Below the pieces are notes generated by a model. The model was not told the origin of the DNA and did not search any database. It saw only the letters and a list, made by a program, of their open reading frames with translations. Position numbers and translations under genes: made by a program. A stretch of 64,000 nucleotides of DNA from assembly GCA_948474755.1 (NCBI GenBank), contig CAOLHI010001822.1, forward strand, positions 248,001 to 312,000, read 5' to 3'. Below are positions 33,061 to 44,308 of this stretch, one piece after another; within the stretch, counting starts at the first letter, position 1; each line of letters opens with the position of its first letter. Origin of the DNA: Ctenosaura bakeri. Its lineage: Eukaryota > Chordata > Lepidosauria > Squamata > Iguanidae.

Positions 33061-33746
33061 TTTCAGAAACTTTTAGAGACTATTTTAATGCATTTTCATC
33101 TTTGTATTCAGCAAAGGAATATTCAAAGAACATTCTATAAAGCAGCCCCCTTTTCCAGGGGCTGAATGAGAAAATGAAAAATCTCAGTTCCCCACCCTCC
33201 TGTCAAGAAAAACGACTTTTGAGGAATTTAAGCTCAGTTCTACTTTTAATCCTCCCTTCTAGCCAGAGAGAAGGGCATTACTACCACAGCTCTACTTCCT
33301 GTCCAGCATCTCCTGAAGTGACAGTGTCTTCCTCTGACCCCACTCTCTTTGACAGGTTAGTGTCCAGGCACAGGGAAAGACTGAAGTTAAGTACTTAAGC
33401 AGTGGTTGTGAGTCGGGTGAGGGCCTCTAGGCTTTCATTGAGCTGCAAAAAAAAAAAGGGGGAACAGCTATCTCTCCTCTGAACTTGTTGGAGGTCCTTG
33501 CGAATAACAGCTACTCCTTTTTGCCTCCTGTTCCACTGTAGCTACATGGTGCCTAGGAAATCCTCACTCCTGGGTATTGACTGACTTTGGTGTCCCTGCA
33601 CCATCAACCTGAGGTTCCATGGAGAGGTCACGGTGGAAGGAGGTACTGGATATTTCTTTCTGCAACACTGGAAAAAGTTCATATTCTGAGGTAATGGAAG
33701 ATTACATTGGCATCCATCACCTACAGAATGTTGCCTATTAGTTCCA
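33061..33746. other. No gene or recognised repeat
   Basis: An A11G3 run at 33447-33462. Nothing else recognised; frames are short. Confidence 0.4.
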
Positions 33747-34421
33747 GTAAAAGAGGATCTAGGAGTCTTAGTAGACCACAAGCTAAACATGAGTCAACAG
33801 TATGATGCGTGGTGAAATAAACCCATCTGATTCTGGCTGGATCAACAGGAGCTGAGTGTCCAGATTGAGCCAAGCAGTAGTGCCACTCTATTCTGCTTTG
33901 GTCAGACCACATCTAGAATCTTGTGTCCAGTTTGGGGTACCACAGTTCAAGGAGAATACTGACAAGCTGGAAAGTACTCAGAGAAAAGCAACCAGGGTGA
34001 TCAAAGTTCTAGAAACTAAGCCTTATGAAGAACAACTGAGGATGTGTTTAACTTGGAGAAGAGAAAACTGAGAGCTGACATGAGAGCTGTCTTTAAATAT
34101 CTGAAGGGAATGTCATGTAGAAGATGGAGCAAACTTGTTTTCTGGTGCCTCAGAGGGTAAGACATGAACCAGTAATTCAAATTACAAGAAAAGAGATTCC
34201 ACTGAAAGATTCGAAAGAACTTCTTTACTGCAAGAACTGTTCAAGTGTGGAATAGATTACATGAGAAGATGGGGAAAGGTGCCTTTGGAAGCCTTTAAAC
34301 AGAGGTTGAATGGACATTTCTCTGGAGTGCTTTACTTGTGTGTTCATGCATGGCAGAGGGTTGGCCTACATGGCCGTCGTGTCTCTTCCAGCATTAAGAT
34401 TCTGTCATTTTCTCATTCCAA
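33747..34421 (+). mobile_element. CR1 LINE, ORF2 end and 3'UTR, old copy
   Basis: The longest continuous CR1 3' part here, ~675 bp. It opens in the end of ORF2 (AGAGGATCTAGGAGTCTTAG then TAGACCACAAGCTAAACATG), continues CATCTAGAATCTTGTGTCCA, GAGAAAAGCAACCAGGGTGA, TGAAGAACAACTGAGG, then the 3'UTR with CTTTAAATATCTGAAGGGAA, GTTTTCTGGTGCCTCAGAGG and GGTTGGCCTACATGG. A short frame at 33856-34071 reads YSALVRPHLESCVQFGVPQF, the CR1 ORF2 C-terminal signature (LVRPHLEYCVQFWSP). The terminal repeat has decayed to AAGATTCTGTC. Confidence 0.88.
33856..34071 (+). pseudogene. CR1 ORF2 C-terminal fragment
   Basis: A 71-codon frame with the family's closing motifs: LYSALVRPHLESCVQFGVPQ and KLESTQRKATRVIK (KLE.VQRRATR.I in CR1). 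It lies after the RT domain in an intact ORF2. The usual tryptophan after VQF is changed to Gly-Val. Confidence 0.8.
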
Positions 34422-35354
34422 TCTTCCTAATGTTTATGATCAATGCATGGTCTCATCCTAAGAAAATTTTATATTAGCAAGTTATCTAAATATTGTCAGT
34501 TTACTAATTCAAGTCTTTCATATTCACATTCCCAAGAACTGGATAGTTAAGTATTAACTTGTCTTATGAGATTAAAGTGATAGTGAGCAACTAGCAAGGC
34601 CTGAGGTGCCTTTTTTTAATCCTTTTTTTGAGGGGTGTCCTTTGTAGTCCAAAACGGTTCTTCGTGCCCAGGGAGCACAGAGGCATTTTTGCCATGTTTT
34701 TGTCCTTTGGCTATTTTTGGCCTGGTGGAGGCCTTCAGAAAGCAACTTCTGATTCATGCCTTGTTTTTAAAAACAGCCTCTCCTTCTAAAATGTCTTATG
34801 GGGAGTGGGGATTGCTGAATACTTGATGAAAGGCAGATGAATTTTACCCAAGTATTCAACATCACTTTGGAGAACAAAAAGGAAAGTGGGAGTGAAAAGG
34901 CCTATAGGACACACTTTTAGCATTAAAGTTGTGTGTCTGTGTGTGTGTGTCTGTGTGTGTGTGTTTCATGTCATCAATATTCCCTGATAAATTCTTGCTT
35001 TTTCATTTTCTTTACCTTCACCCTAAAATACATTTCTCAGAGACCATTTTGAAGAAACATGTTTCCGTCACTGCAAATAAAACAAGAGTTTATTTAACAC
35101 CAGTTACAGGTAGATGAAAAAAATTGTTTGGTTCACTTTTCAATTTTAATTGGGATATCAAGACTTGAACACAATTTGTGGTCAGTAATCTTTACCTTTC
35201 TGAGCTTACAACATGATTTATCCAACTCCTATCCCCTGAGAACTGTCAAAAATATACATTTTAAAATGTGCATAGACCCCATGTTATTTTGGAAAAATAT
35301 GAACTGAAATATATATTCATGCTCATGCAGGAAAAATGCTGACAGAATTTGAAG
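34422..35354. other. No gene; TG microsatellite
   Basis: An interrupted (TG)n run lies at 34929-34964. The rest is unassigned AT-rich DNA. Confidence 0.45.
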
Positions 35355-35578
35355 TATAGTGGACCCTCTGTATTGGTGACCTCTGGATTTTCAAATTCCA
35401 GTGCTCAGAGAGTGTCACATCTTATACCTAAAATGGCAATGACAAGGATATAGATGTTCTGAAGTGTCAGTACACACATCACTGCCATTTGATAATATAA
35501 GAAGCAAGAAGTCATGATTTTTCTCATTCACAGGGGGTCCTGGAATGGAACTCCTGCAGAAATGAAGGGCCCACTGTA
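35355..35578. mobile_element. Tc1/mariner-type MITE (224 bp)
   Basis: Ends TATAGTGGACCCTCTGTA and GAAGGGCCCACTGTA are imperfect inverted repeats, each beginning with TA, as expected for Tc1/mariner/pogo insertion. The interior (CCTAAAATGGCAATGACAAG, CACATCACTGCCATTTGATA, GGGGGTCCTGGAATGGAACT) is the pattern of a short pogo/Tigger-like non-autonomous element. It has no transposase. Confidence 0.7.
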
Positions 35579-37616
35579 TCTTGGTAGTAAAGGAGAAAAA
35601 AATAAAAAATCGACAAGATTAAGCTTGACAGTTTCACTTGCCTAAGATTTGCTGTCAATATTTTTTTCTTTTTTAGAGAAATAGGAGAGAACCTGAGACC
35701 AGTCTACAGAAACTAGTGATATAATTAAAATAAATAAATAAAGATATTTCTTCTCTTTTGACTGTGTCAGAAACAGTTCTTTTCTAGATAAACCACTGAT
35801 AAAGGAAGATCTCATACAATAAACCACCCCCCCACACCTACATCCCCCCTACAAATATAAAGGTTTAGGAACAACAGGGCATACTCAAAAGAAGCTGTAT
35901 ATGGTTTTATTCCTGTGTGAATGCCTACTAACTATGTAATGTTTATTATGGTTACAGTCTAGCTCCTACAGTTACTAAGTAAATAAGTGGAAATTGGAGG
36001 TACTGAAATATTTCAAGCTATACACAAGTGGAAGATGCAGGAATAGAAGTATTTCCAAAAAATCATAACTGACTTCAGAGGGGGAAATTGCTGATGCCTT
36101 ACTATTGCAAAATTTTAATCAGCTGATTCCTAGAACATGGAAGGGAGTTGAAACTATGATTAAGGTGTGAGGAAGTTTGTTATTAAATTTGCCAATTTAC
36201 GGGTACTTGCAGAAGGAGGGGAAATTATATTTCCCATCCATTATCATTCAAACATTTCTAAAGATGATATATCCTTACAATTACAATGCATATGTAGAAA
36301 TGCCTTTTGTGTGTTCAGTTGAGCTTACTCCCAAGTAAGAGTACACAGGATAGATGGCAGGCAGCTTTTATTATTCCTTGGAGGGCTCAATGACTTCTGC
36401 TTGGTTAGTTATTACACTTCCGATTGACAAGGCCTGAGGAGATTCAGTTGCACTGGAGTCTTAGTGGTCCAAATTTTCCAGATTATTTCAGGGGACTCAT
36501 CCTCTATAGTCTTAACAGGAGCTTGTGCCCCCTGCCCCCCATTCTGGGGTCCATGATAAAACAATATGCTAAGACAAGAGAAAAAAATGCTACCTGAAAT
36601 ATAATTTTGTTAATGGAATCTGAAAGAAAGGAACAATAAAAATGATCAGATCTACTTGGAAAATGTGCAAAAATTGGAGCAGTATAGAAAATATAGTAAC
36701 ACATTCAGCTATGTTATGTCCAATTGAGAAGGCCAGGGACATTGGGCGTAGGTAATCCATATTTTCCCTTTGGAAGGTCTGATGGTAAAACATTAAAATG
36801 AGCCAAGTTGAAGTTTCTAATATTTAGGGACAATTAGGGTTTAAACACATGCTTGCCTATTTCTTGATTTCTCATTCCTTAATGGCTTGCTTATAAACAA
36901 ACATTCCTGAAAAGCACTGTGTTGCAGACTGGACCAATAATGTGTAGCTCATCTCTAGCATCAATGCTACAATAAAGGACTGGAGGGAAAAGTATATATG
37001 TAATTCATTTTGGCCTTGGTAAATCTTTGTACCCAGCTGTAGTGTTGGAGTCAAGAAAATAGGGTGAAGCAATCTGTCCATTTTTGCTTCTCTCCATTTC
37101 TGATTTTTCTGGTCTTGAGTTTTGTCCATCCTAAATTTTGGCATGTGCATGTATACACACACGCGCGCGCGTGCACACACACATGCACACACACAAATTG
37201 CTTAAAATGTGCCCTTCTCATAATACAAATATTTTTGCATGCAATTTTGCCTAATTTACAAATGTTTGCAAGCATTTTTCCTAATATAGGCTGGCATCCT
37301 GTTGGGAAACTTTGTTAAATCATCATAAATGTCTTACAATCATGTAAAGTTGAAATGTGCTGTTGCATTGTATCTGTATTCTTAGGAGGAAAGCAGACAT
37401 GCCCCAACATGCAACATGTCATGATATGCAATGTGTCCCACCATACAATGGGAGCTTTCATTGCTCCCAAGGTGGAGTAAGACATCTTGCACGGTGACAT
37501 ATTCTGCATCATCACAATTTACTAGCATGGCTATGTATCATTGCAGCTCTATAGCTCCATCCTCACTAAGCATCACGACCTCTGATGCAGGTTTTCAGAC
37601 ATAATGTAGCTTTTTA
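35579..37616. other. No gene; one alternating CA/CG run
   Basis: About 2 kb of AT-rich DNA with short spurious frames. The only structured item is the microsatellite at 37151-37196. Confidence 0.4.
37151..37196. repeat. Alternating CA/CG/TG microsatellite
   Basis: ATACACACACGCGCGCGCGT then GCACACACACATGCACACAC. Strict purine-pyrimidine alternation including CGCGCGCG, a composition known to favour left-handed DNA. Confidence 0.8.
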
Positions 37617-38322
37617 AAAATATATTTTTATTAACATTTTAACAAACATATATGGACGAAGATAAAGAAGAAGAAAACAAAAGAACAATTACCATAGCAT
37701 CATAAAGGAATGCAAAAAAGAAAGGGGAAAAAAATCTAACAATAACACCTATAAACATACATCTAAGAGAAAAAATATAGAAGACAGGAAACTTATAAAA
37801 AGCAAATATAGCACATAATACTAATACAAGTAATCTATTTATAAACAAGAAATAAAAAAGACCTTCCCCCTGAGGAGAGGTTTCAGCCTTCATGGATTGT
37901 CACAAAAAACAGAACAGCAAATTATTAACCTCTCCAAAATAAAGAAAAGGGGAAAAACAATAGTTAACAATAGTCATAATGACATAATTTAACATTGTCA
38001 TTCTTAACAGTCAATCATTTAACACCTGCTAATTTAATCTTATAGTTGTGACCATTGTTATGCTTATTACTGAGATCTAAACAACTTATTAATAGTAATA
38101 ATATCCATCTCTCCTCATTAAAAAACCCCTCCAACAATGGCAAAATTTTCCCCCCTCCCTCCCCCCAACATGTAGATATTCGACACGTTCAGATATGTCA
38201 CAAGTTACCAACCATCTTACAAGTTAGATTAAAAAAAAGTTTGATGAAATATTGATTCTGATAATTTACTCATCCCTTTTGGTTAGAGAGAAAAAGGAGA
38301 AAATAAAAATAATACAAAGCCA
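37617..38322 (-). mobile_element. L1 3'UTR, reverse strand (5' truncated)
   Basis: An A-rich stretch (as written on the + strand) opening AAATATATTTTTATTAACAT then TTTAACAAACATATATGG, which is the reversed tail of squamate L1s (compare 20257-20300 and 6831-6870). No coding part is left. A possible target duplication is ACATAATGTAGCTTTTTA (about 37600) and CCATAATATAGTTTTAAG (about 38321), which is imperfect, so the right limit is uncertain. Confidence 0.5.
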
Positions 38323-39185
38323 TAATATAGTTTTAAGTGCTATTTTACCTTAAAAACACATACACAAAGAAACCCTTTTTGATTACAGTTCTGAGTAGAG
38401 ATTTCCTCTACAAAATGTGAAGAAGTACAAATTATGATGGATGGGTAAGATTTAGTGCAAAAACCTATAATTAGGTAAGCATGATGTAAACAGATTTCTG
38501 TAGAAAACTAGAGCATTTAGTAGCAGAGAACCTTTCCCAGTCTTTCACTCTTGGAGTGTAGTACAAGCTGTCTTCTCCTGGACTCCTTCCACACTGATCA
38601 TACTGTCTCCTGTAGACTGTTTTCCTGGCCTGCTATCAAAACAAAGCCCCACTGGGTGGCCATTGGGTCCCAGAGCCTTGCACACACCTCATGTTGGTGC
38701 CTGCCTTGGGATCCTTTTAATTCCCCTCCCTCATACTCAGGACCAGACAACCAAGCAGCTGCATCTTTTAGTTTCTCACAAAGCCTCATTGAAGATTTGC
38801 CCTGATTCCTTTGGAAATGCAAATACCAACCCTTAATGGAGGTACTACTTCAAAGGCATTCTGGAAAACTTCAGTTCTGACTATCCAGTCTTGTCACTAG
38901 AATGGGAAGGGGATAATCCAAGTCCTTTCTTGAAACTTTCTGGGTTTAGTAACGCAGAAGAATAGGCTTATTTTACAGTCCCTCTCGGACAACTGATAGC
39001 ATGTCAGGGCCTACGTTGACATTAGAAGAGAAATGGCTGCAGGAAATGAGCCTCATGAAATTTAGGCAAAGATTTCCAGCAGAGTGTTTTAAGCCAGTTT
39101 AGGTTGTTTGCCACCCAACCTGTCCGTTAATTAAAATGAAGGTATTGATGAGACAATTCTAATATTAGTATCAAGCTCTTCTTAT
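38323..39185. other. No gene or recognised repeat
   Basis: Unassigned. The 84-codon frame at 38551-38805 shows no domain. Confidence 0.4.
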
Positions 39186-39188
39186 TAA

Positions 39189-39611
39189 GGCTCTCTTCGC
39201 ATGGCATTTTTGATGCAAAAGGGCCTCTCAAGCATCGTGCACATGTGAGGAGCGGTCCACACAACGCACTCACATTTGTGGGATGCTCCAGGTCCTGGCA
39301 GGGACGGCTCAAGCATTTTTTCATTTTCGGCTTTAAGCCGAAAATGGTGCACAGTTGTGCATTGCTTCAGGGCCCCACGCACTTACCTTGTGTGTGGAGC
39401 CTCGGGAGCCGGGCCGGTCGTGCTTCTTGTCCAGTGCAGCCTGGGAAGGTCCCAGGCTGCACTGTGAAAGGAAGAGGTGGGGCTCTCGCATGAGCGGGCG
39501 GCAGCTGCAGAGCTGAAGGAACCAGGACGCAAGAGCCTCTCGCTGGAGGCTGCTCGTGTGAGCCCCACACCCCAGCACTGCGAAAAGGTAAGGTGCGGTG
39601 CAAAAAGGGTC
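39189..39611 (-). mobile_element. MITE family C, reverse copy (423 bp)
   Basis: Ends GGCTCTCTTCGCATGG and GGTGCAAAAAGGGTC, flanked by TAA on both sides (39186-39188 and 39612-39614). On the reverse strand the interior follows the forward copy at 27757-28177. Both contain TTTTCGGCTT...AAGC; here it forms a perfect 12-bp palindromic arm pair around one base at 39322-39346. A second inverted repeat is CAGTGCAGCCTGGGA / TCCCAGGCTGCACTG at about 39432-39467. No transposase; overlapping frames of 60-98 codons are incidental. Confidence 0.65.
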
Positions 39612-39614
39612 TAA

Positions 39615-42184
39615 CAGAGGATAGGACACAGCTGGGAAGGTAATGAGTTATGAGTAACATAGGTCAGAATCTTGTTTATGACATGCACAGATATAATTGG
39701 GGTAATGTCTGTCTATGCACTTTTTCAGACGTTGTAGAAGGAGATATCCTATGCCTCTCTCCACAGGATCCCCAGCCCCCAATAAGGCCAGGAAACTGTG
39801 AGTTGCAGCACCATCTTCCTGGATATTGATTTGCTGCAGGGGTCTATTCCACTGAGTCACATTTTCATGTGGTTTGCAATCCTTTTAACTAAAAAGCCCC
39901 CATTTATATAACCAGAACCATTAATAGAACACGCTCTGAGCACTGTATAATTAATGCAAAAGATGAAGTTACATTTTCATGGGGTCTGTGATCCTTTGTA
40001 TCCTATGTGATCACAGAGCGTAAAACTTTCTGTGTTACCAAAGGGCTGTGGAACAGCACAGAACAGAACAGAATAAAGGAAGACAACACTGGAGAATCTT
40101 AGAAACATTCTCACAGGCTCCTGCTATCACAGTGTTTACTTGGCAATACCTTCATTGATTGCTGTGTTGCCTGAGGCAGTCATAACCTGCCTTTCTTTTT
40201 ATGACATTAGTTGAACAAAAGATAACTGTTTCGGCACCTGCCTTCCTTCAAGCAACAGCAAAGGAGATACATGAATCCAGTAAGTGAAAGCTATTCAACT
40301 CAATCTAATAGCCAGAAATCAATAGAAATGGCACACAGCCATTAACCCCTGCACCTGCTGTGCAGTATAACTGCAGTGTACGAATGAATTACTACAGCTT
40401 TGGGTTGTGGTTATACAAAAGCACATTCTCAGCTGAATTTCAGGTAGGAGAGTATTTCCATTACTAAGATCTGTGCTAATCACTAGTAGAAATGGTAAAA
40501 GGTTTTGTTTTGTCCATACCTTTCTGTGAACTGAACTATTTCACACTCCCCAGACTATACTTGAATTGGTATACAGTTATCCTTTGAATTTGACACTTAT
40601 CTTGCAGTGCAATTCCTGGCTTCCAAAACAGAAAAAAAATACATATAGAAATACTTATATTTCAATAAATGTGTATAAATGTGCACATTTAGGGACAATA
40701 CATTGCAGTATCTAATTTAGATCATTTTTTTCATACTTTCTAAAAATATACATTGATATGGAAATGAAACGGCATCGACTTTTGAAAATGAGACTGACAT
40801 AACTGACACAGATGAATCTTTTTCATCTCCCTCCCCACCCCAAAATACACATTGGCTCAGAGGCTACATTTCTAGAATAGTGTGGTTGCACTATATTCTA
40901 GCAATTAGACCAGACCATTACTTAATGCAAACAAAATTGAACCCCCCAATCAAGACTAGTGACGTGTGATATAATACATTTATGGCAGTCTGGAGAAGAT
41001 TGAAATATGGCATAATTTCTTTATAAAATATCTGAAGATCTGTTATGGTAAAATAAGCATGGTTCCCCACCTCACCTAGTTAGACTAAGGGACTGAGGGT
41101 TCATTGTTTGTCAGCTAATCTGTATTTTTGGGAGGTCCCTCTCATCACTATCTGGTTTTCTGAGTTCTTCATTAAACAGTATAAGCCAAACAGGCAGAGT
41201 TAGCATCAATATTCCATGTAAGCACTCTTAAGTCTCAGGATCTCTGGATTTTAACACGGGAGAATGAATGTGTTATTATTCTTTTAGCCTACTTTATTAA
41301 CACAGTAGAAGATACGCAAATATACACTTCCCTTCAGAAGGAATGTGGACTTTATATCATCTAGGCATGCAGTTTACTATTAACTTTACATTGCCATATA
41401 CCTCTTACAGCATATTAACATCTTCTTAAGATTATTTCATAATTCATCTTAGATACCTTCATTAAGGCGCATTAAACTCCAATTTTACACTTGTACAGAA
41501 TCATATGTGTCTTCTGTGTATATCAAACACAGGCATTCATGCAGAATAATATTCCATGACTCTCTCTTATTGGCATTGTTTGCACATATATGTAAACCAA
41601 GAACAGCATTATCAGTACCAGAGCTGTTGTAAACAGCCATGTCCAAAGTGGAGAGTGATTCTTATCAGCTAGTCTCTCATTTTTCAAGAACTGACTTTAC
41701 AGTATCTTCAACTTCTATCTGCCCAGTTAGAGACAGATCTCACTAGTGCCCCATAATATAAACAAAGATTGTATTACTGTCCCCTCAAATCACTTGCAAT
41801 GCCACTTAGTGACCAATGACCTGAAAGTGTTACTAGCCACTGTTTTCTTGCTGCCTGCATTAGCCTTCTTGCAAGTAATTATATCAGACATCAGATCTTG
41901 TAGCTCTTTCATACTGATGTCATATGCTTCTTCAGCTTCTTCATTATATTTTGGTTATTTGTTTACTTTTTCCTAGGTTATTTTTCCCTTTATTACTTTG
42001 TTTTTAGTTAAGGTGGATTCTTGCCTGGAACTCACCCTTGTCTAAGCCCTTAATAGTTTGCTTTCTGAGACATAAGCTTTCTTGCTTTGGATTTTAAACA
42101 GACATGTTTATTACATTACTATTCAGGGTTCAGAGGCTTAAATTTTATAGAATATCTTTAAATCATCACTCCATCTGTAATACA
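39615..42184. other. 2.6 kb without gene or recognised repeat
   Basis: The longest structure-poor stretch in the middle of the window. AT-rich, few frames above 60 codons, no terminal repeats or SINE boxes. It may contain non-coding regulatory DNA, but nothing in the sequence alone shows it. Confidence 0.4.
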
Positions 42185-42412
42185 TGAAAGTTAGAGCAAG
42201 CTTGTTTTCTGCTCCTACAAGGGGTGCTACCTGAACCAATGAATTCAAAGCCTTCAATTTGAAATGAGGAAGAATTTTCCTAACAGCTTTTCAACCATGG
42301 AATGGGCTGCTTCACAGAGAAGAGGACTGCCCATCACTGGAGCTTTAGCTATGGATTCACTGCCTCTGCTAGATGACCCCTAAGGTCCCTTCAAACAATA
42401 TGATTCTATGCC
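42185..42412 (+). mobile_element. CR1 LINE 3' end, old copy
   Basis: Recognisable by GAGCAAGCTTGTTTTCTGCT, GAACCAATGAATTCAAAG, GAATGGGCTGCTTCACAGAG and the end TATGATTCTATG. About 230 bp remain and the 3'UTR has several deletions. Confidence 0.8.
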
Positions 42413-42779
42413 AACAGAGCGCTGGATAAAATTCTGTACCCATCTACTGGATATATGTGTCATTGAATTCAATGAGAATTATTTCAGAGTAGAAATGTGT
42501 AGGATTCTGCTATAATTGTTACATTTTTTCCATCTCTCATGAGAGATTACTATACCAATTTCTGGAAACTTATTAAATACAAACCTATTAAGCCTATAAT
42601 GGGATGTTGATCTCCCTTTATTTAATCGCCATCACTATTTCCAATAAAATTATAAGCCTTGGAGGTAAGTCATTGTGGTCTTATTAAATGATTTCTAAAA
42701 TAAAGCATACTTGTACCAGACACAGCATTTAAAGCAGGAGTGTGCAGCTGTTGGGCGCTGTTAGGGAGCAGCATTAGGC

Positions 42780-42787
42780 CTCTAGAG
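42780..42787. repeat. SPIN target-site duplication, left
   Basis: CTCTAGAG, identical to 43722-43729. This is the favoured hAT target consensus (nTCTAGAn). Confidence 0.9.
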
Positions 42788-43721
42788 CAGTGGTTCTCAA
42801 CCTTCCTAATCCTGCGAACCCTTAATACAGTTCCTCATGTTATGGTGACCCCCAACCATAAAATTATTTTTGTTATTTATTTATTTATTTATTTATTTAT
42901 TATTTATTTATTTATTTAGTTAGTTAGTTAGTTAGTTATTTCCAACATCGAATAGATTGGAAACACTGCCCTAAATCACTGCTCTGGATAGACTTCTAAT
43001 GTCTAAAAACTGGTAAACCTCCCCCTTTTTTTAAGCACAGAAAGCGTCCATCAATGCCAGAATTAAGGCAGTAGTTCTAGTTCTGAATGTTAGGTTTCCA
43101 CAGTTCAAAAAGCCAGTCACTCCCAAAGGCAACGCCAAAACAGCCCACATTTTACACGAGGCGCAGGGAGGAAAGGACAGGGAGAGAGGAAAGATGGCGG
43201 TGGCATAAGCAGATGCATTTTGTTTCACTCCCACCCTCCCTCCCTCCCCTAAAGGGAGCGCGGCTGCTCGGACACTCTCACTCCCACATTGCACAGGCGC
43301 TCCATCCTTCCTCCTTTCATCCCTTTGAGGGCTTGGGAGTGGGGTGCGATACCCGCCGTAGCCCCTCAACCATACTACACCAGCAACCCCCTCTCGGTCT
43401 CCCCACCTCTGTCCCCCCGCCTGGCAGGGAAAGACGGCAAAACATCCCCACACTCCTCCTCTCACCTCCTGCCAGCACGGGGTCTCCTCTTGCCACCTCC
43501 GCCTTCCTGCCCAGCAGAGAAAGATGCAGAAACGTCCCCACACACACCCAGCATGCCTCCTCTCACCTCCTCCCAGCGCGGGGTCTCAGAAACAATGCTC
43601 CCATTGGCTGTGAGACTGCCTTCTTTCAAAAGGGGGCAGGGTGGAATAGAGGAGCAGCGACCCCTGTGAAATGGTCATTCGACCCCCAAAGGGGTCGCGA
43701 CCCACAGGTTGAGAACCACTG
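42788..43721 (+). mobile_element. SPIN-family hAT transposon, non-autonomous
   Basis: A 934-bp element with terminal inverted repeats CAGTGGTTCTCAACCT and AGGTTGAGAACCACTG and a perfect 8-bp duplication. The first ~85 bp (CAGTGGTTCTCAACCTTCCT, TAATACAGTTCCTCATGTTA, GGTGACCCCCAACCATAAAA) and the last ~50 (GACCCCCAAAGGGGTCGCGA, CCCACAGGTTGAGAACC) agree with SPIN, a hAT family that spread horizontally among tetrapods. The interior is unusual: a TTAT/TTAG microsatellite at 42871-42938 and then ~530 bp of GC-rich sequence. No hAT transposase (no DDE or BED-like motif) is present, so it is a non-autonomous derivative. The frames of 216, 170 and 126 codons here are low-complexity artefacts of the GC-rich block. 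Confidence 0.85.
42871..42938. repeat. TTAT/TTAG microsatellite inside SPIN
   Basis: About twelve TTAT units followed by five TTAG units, grown from the AATTATTTT segment just inside the SPIN left end. Confidence 0.85.
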
Positions 43722-43729
43722 CTCTAGAG
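43722..43729. repeat. SPIN target-site duplication, right
   Basis: CTCTAGAG, pairs with 42780-42787. Confidence 0.9.
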
Positions 43730-44308
43730 GAGCTTAGTCGAGTAAAACCCCTTAGCAACCTCCCCAAAAATCTTTTTTTTTTTCATAAATATCTTCCAAC
43801 ATCCCCTGTTTGGTCAACTAAGGTGAATTCTTATTGGAAAAGAGGCCTCTGTACCTAAAATGACCCAGTCTCCCACTTTAAAAAGGGCTAAAATTGCCTC
43901 CCACACCCCTAGCGTTTAGTTGCTGTCCTATGCTCCAGTCAGTAAATGTCCTAGGAAGCAGGTAGTTGGAATGCACAAGCTGTCAGTTAGCTAAGCCAGT
44001 CCATGTCTGTCACAGTTTATCAAGCAGAATGAAGGGAGAAGCAAGAGGGTGGTCATCTCCTGGTCCAGAAGTTGCAAGCAAGTCAGTAGTCTAAACGAAC
44101 AGAAGCCAGCAAAGAGTACAACAGAATTGTAAATAGCGGCCTGTCTAAGGTCACAAAATACCATAGCACTGCCAAGACAGATGGTTGTAAGCAACAAAGC
44201 TGCCAGTGAATTGCTGTGATACAGTTATAGCCAGTTGTCTCAAGGCAGCAGGTACTTACTTAGTCAGCATCTCCTACTTAAGAGCTACTGGAATCAGGGT
44301 AAACTCAC
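43730..44308. other. Unassigned flank
   Basis: No recognised repeat. If the open frame that follows is an exon, this stretch would be the start of its downstream intron on the reverse strand. Confidence 0.35.

Noticed and set aside
43087..43737. 216-codon forward frame and 170-codon reverse frame (43543-43031) as genes
   Set aside because: Both lie in the GC-rich interior of the SPIN element, overlap each other on opposite strands, are rich in Pro/Ser or Gly/Arg low complexity and show no domain.
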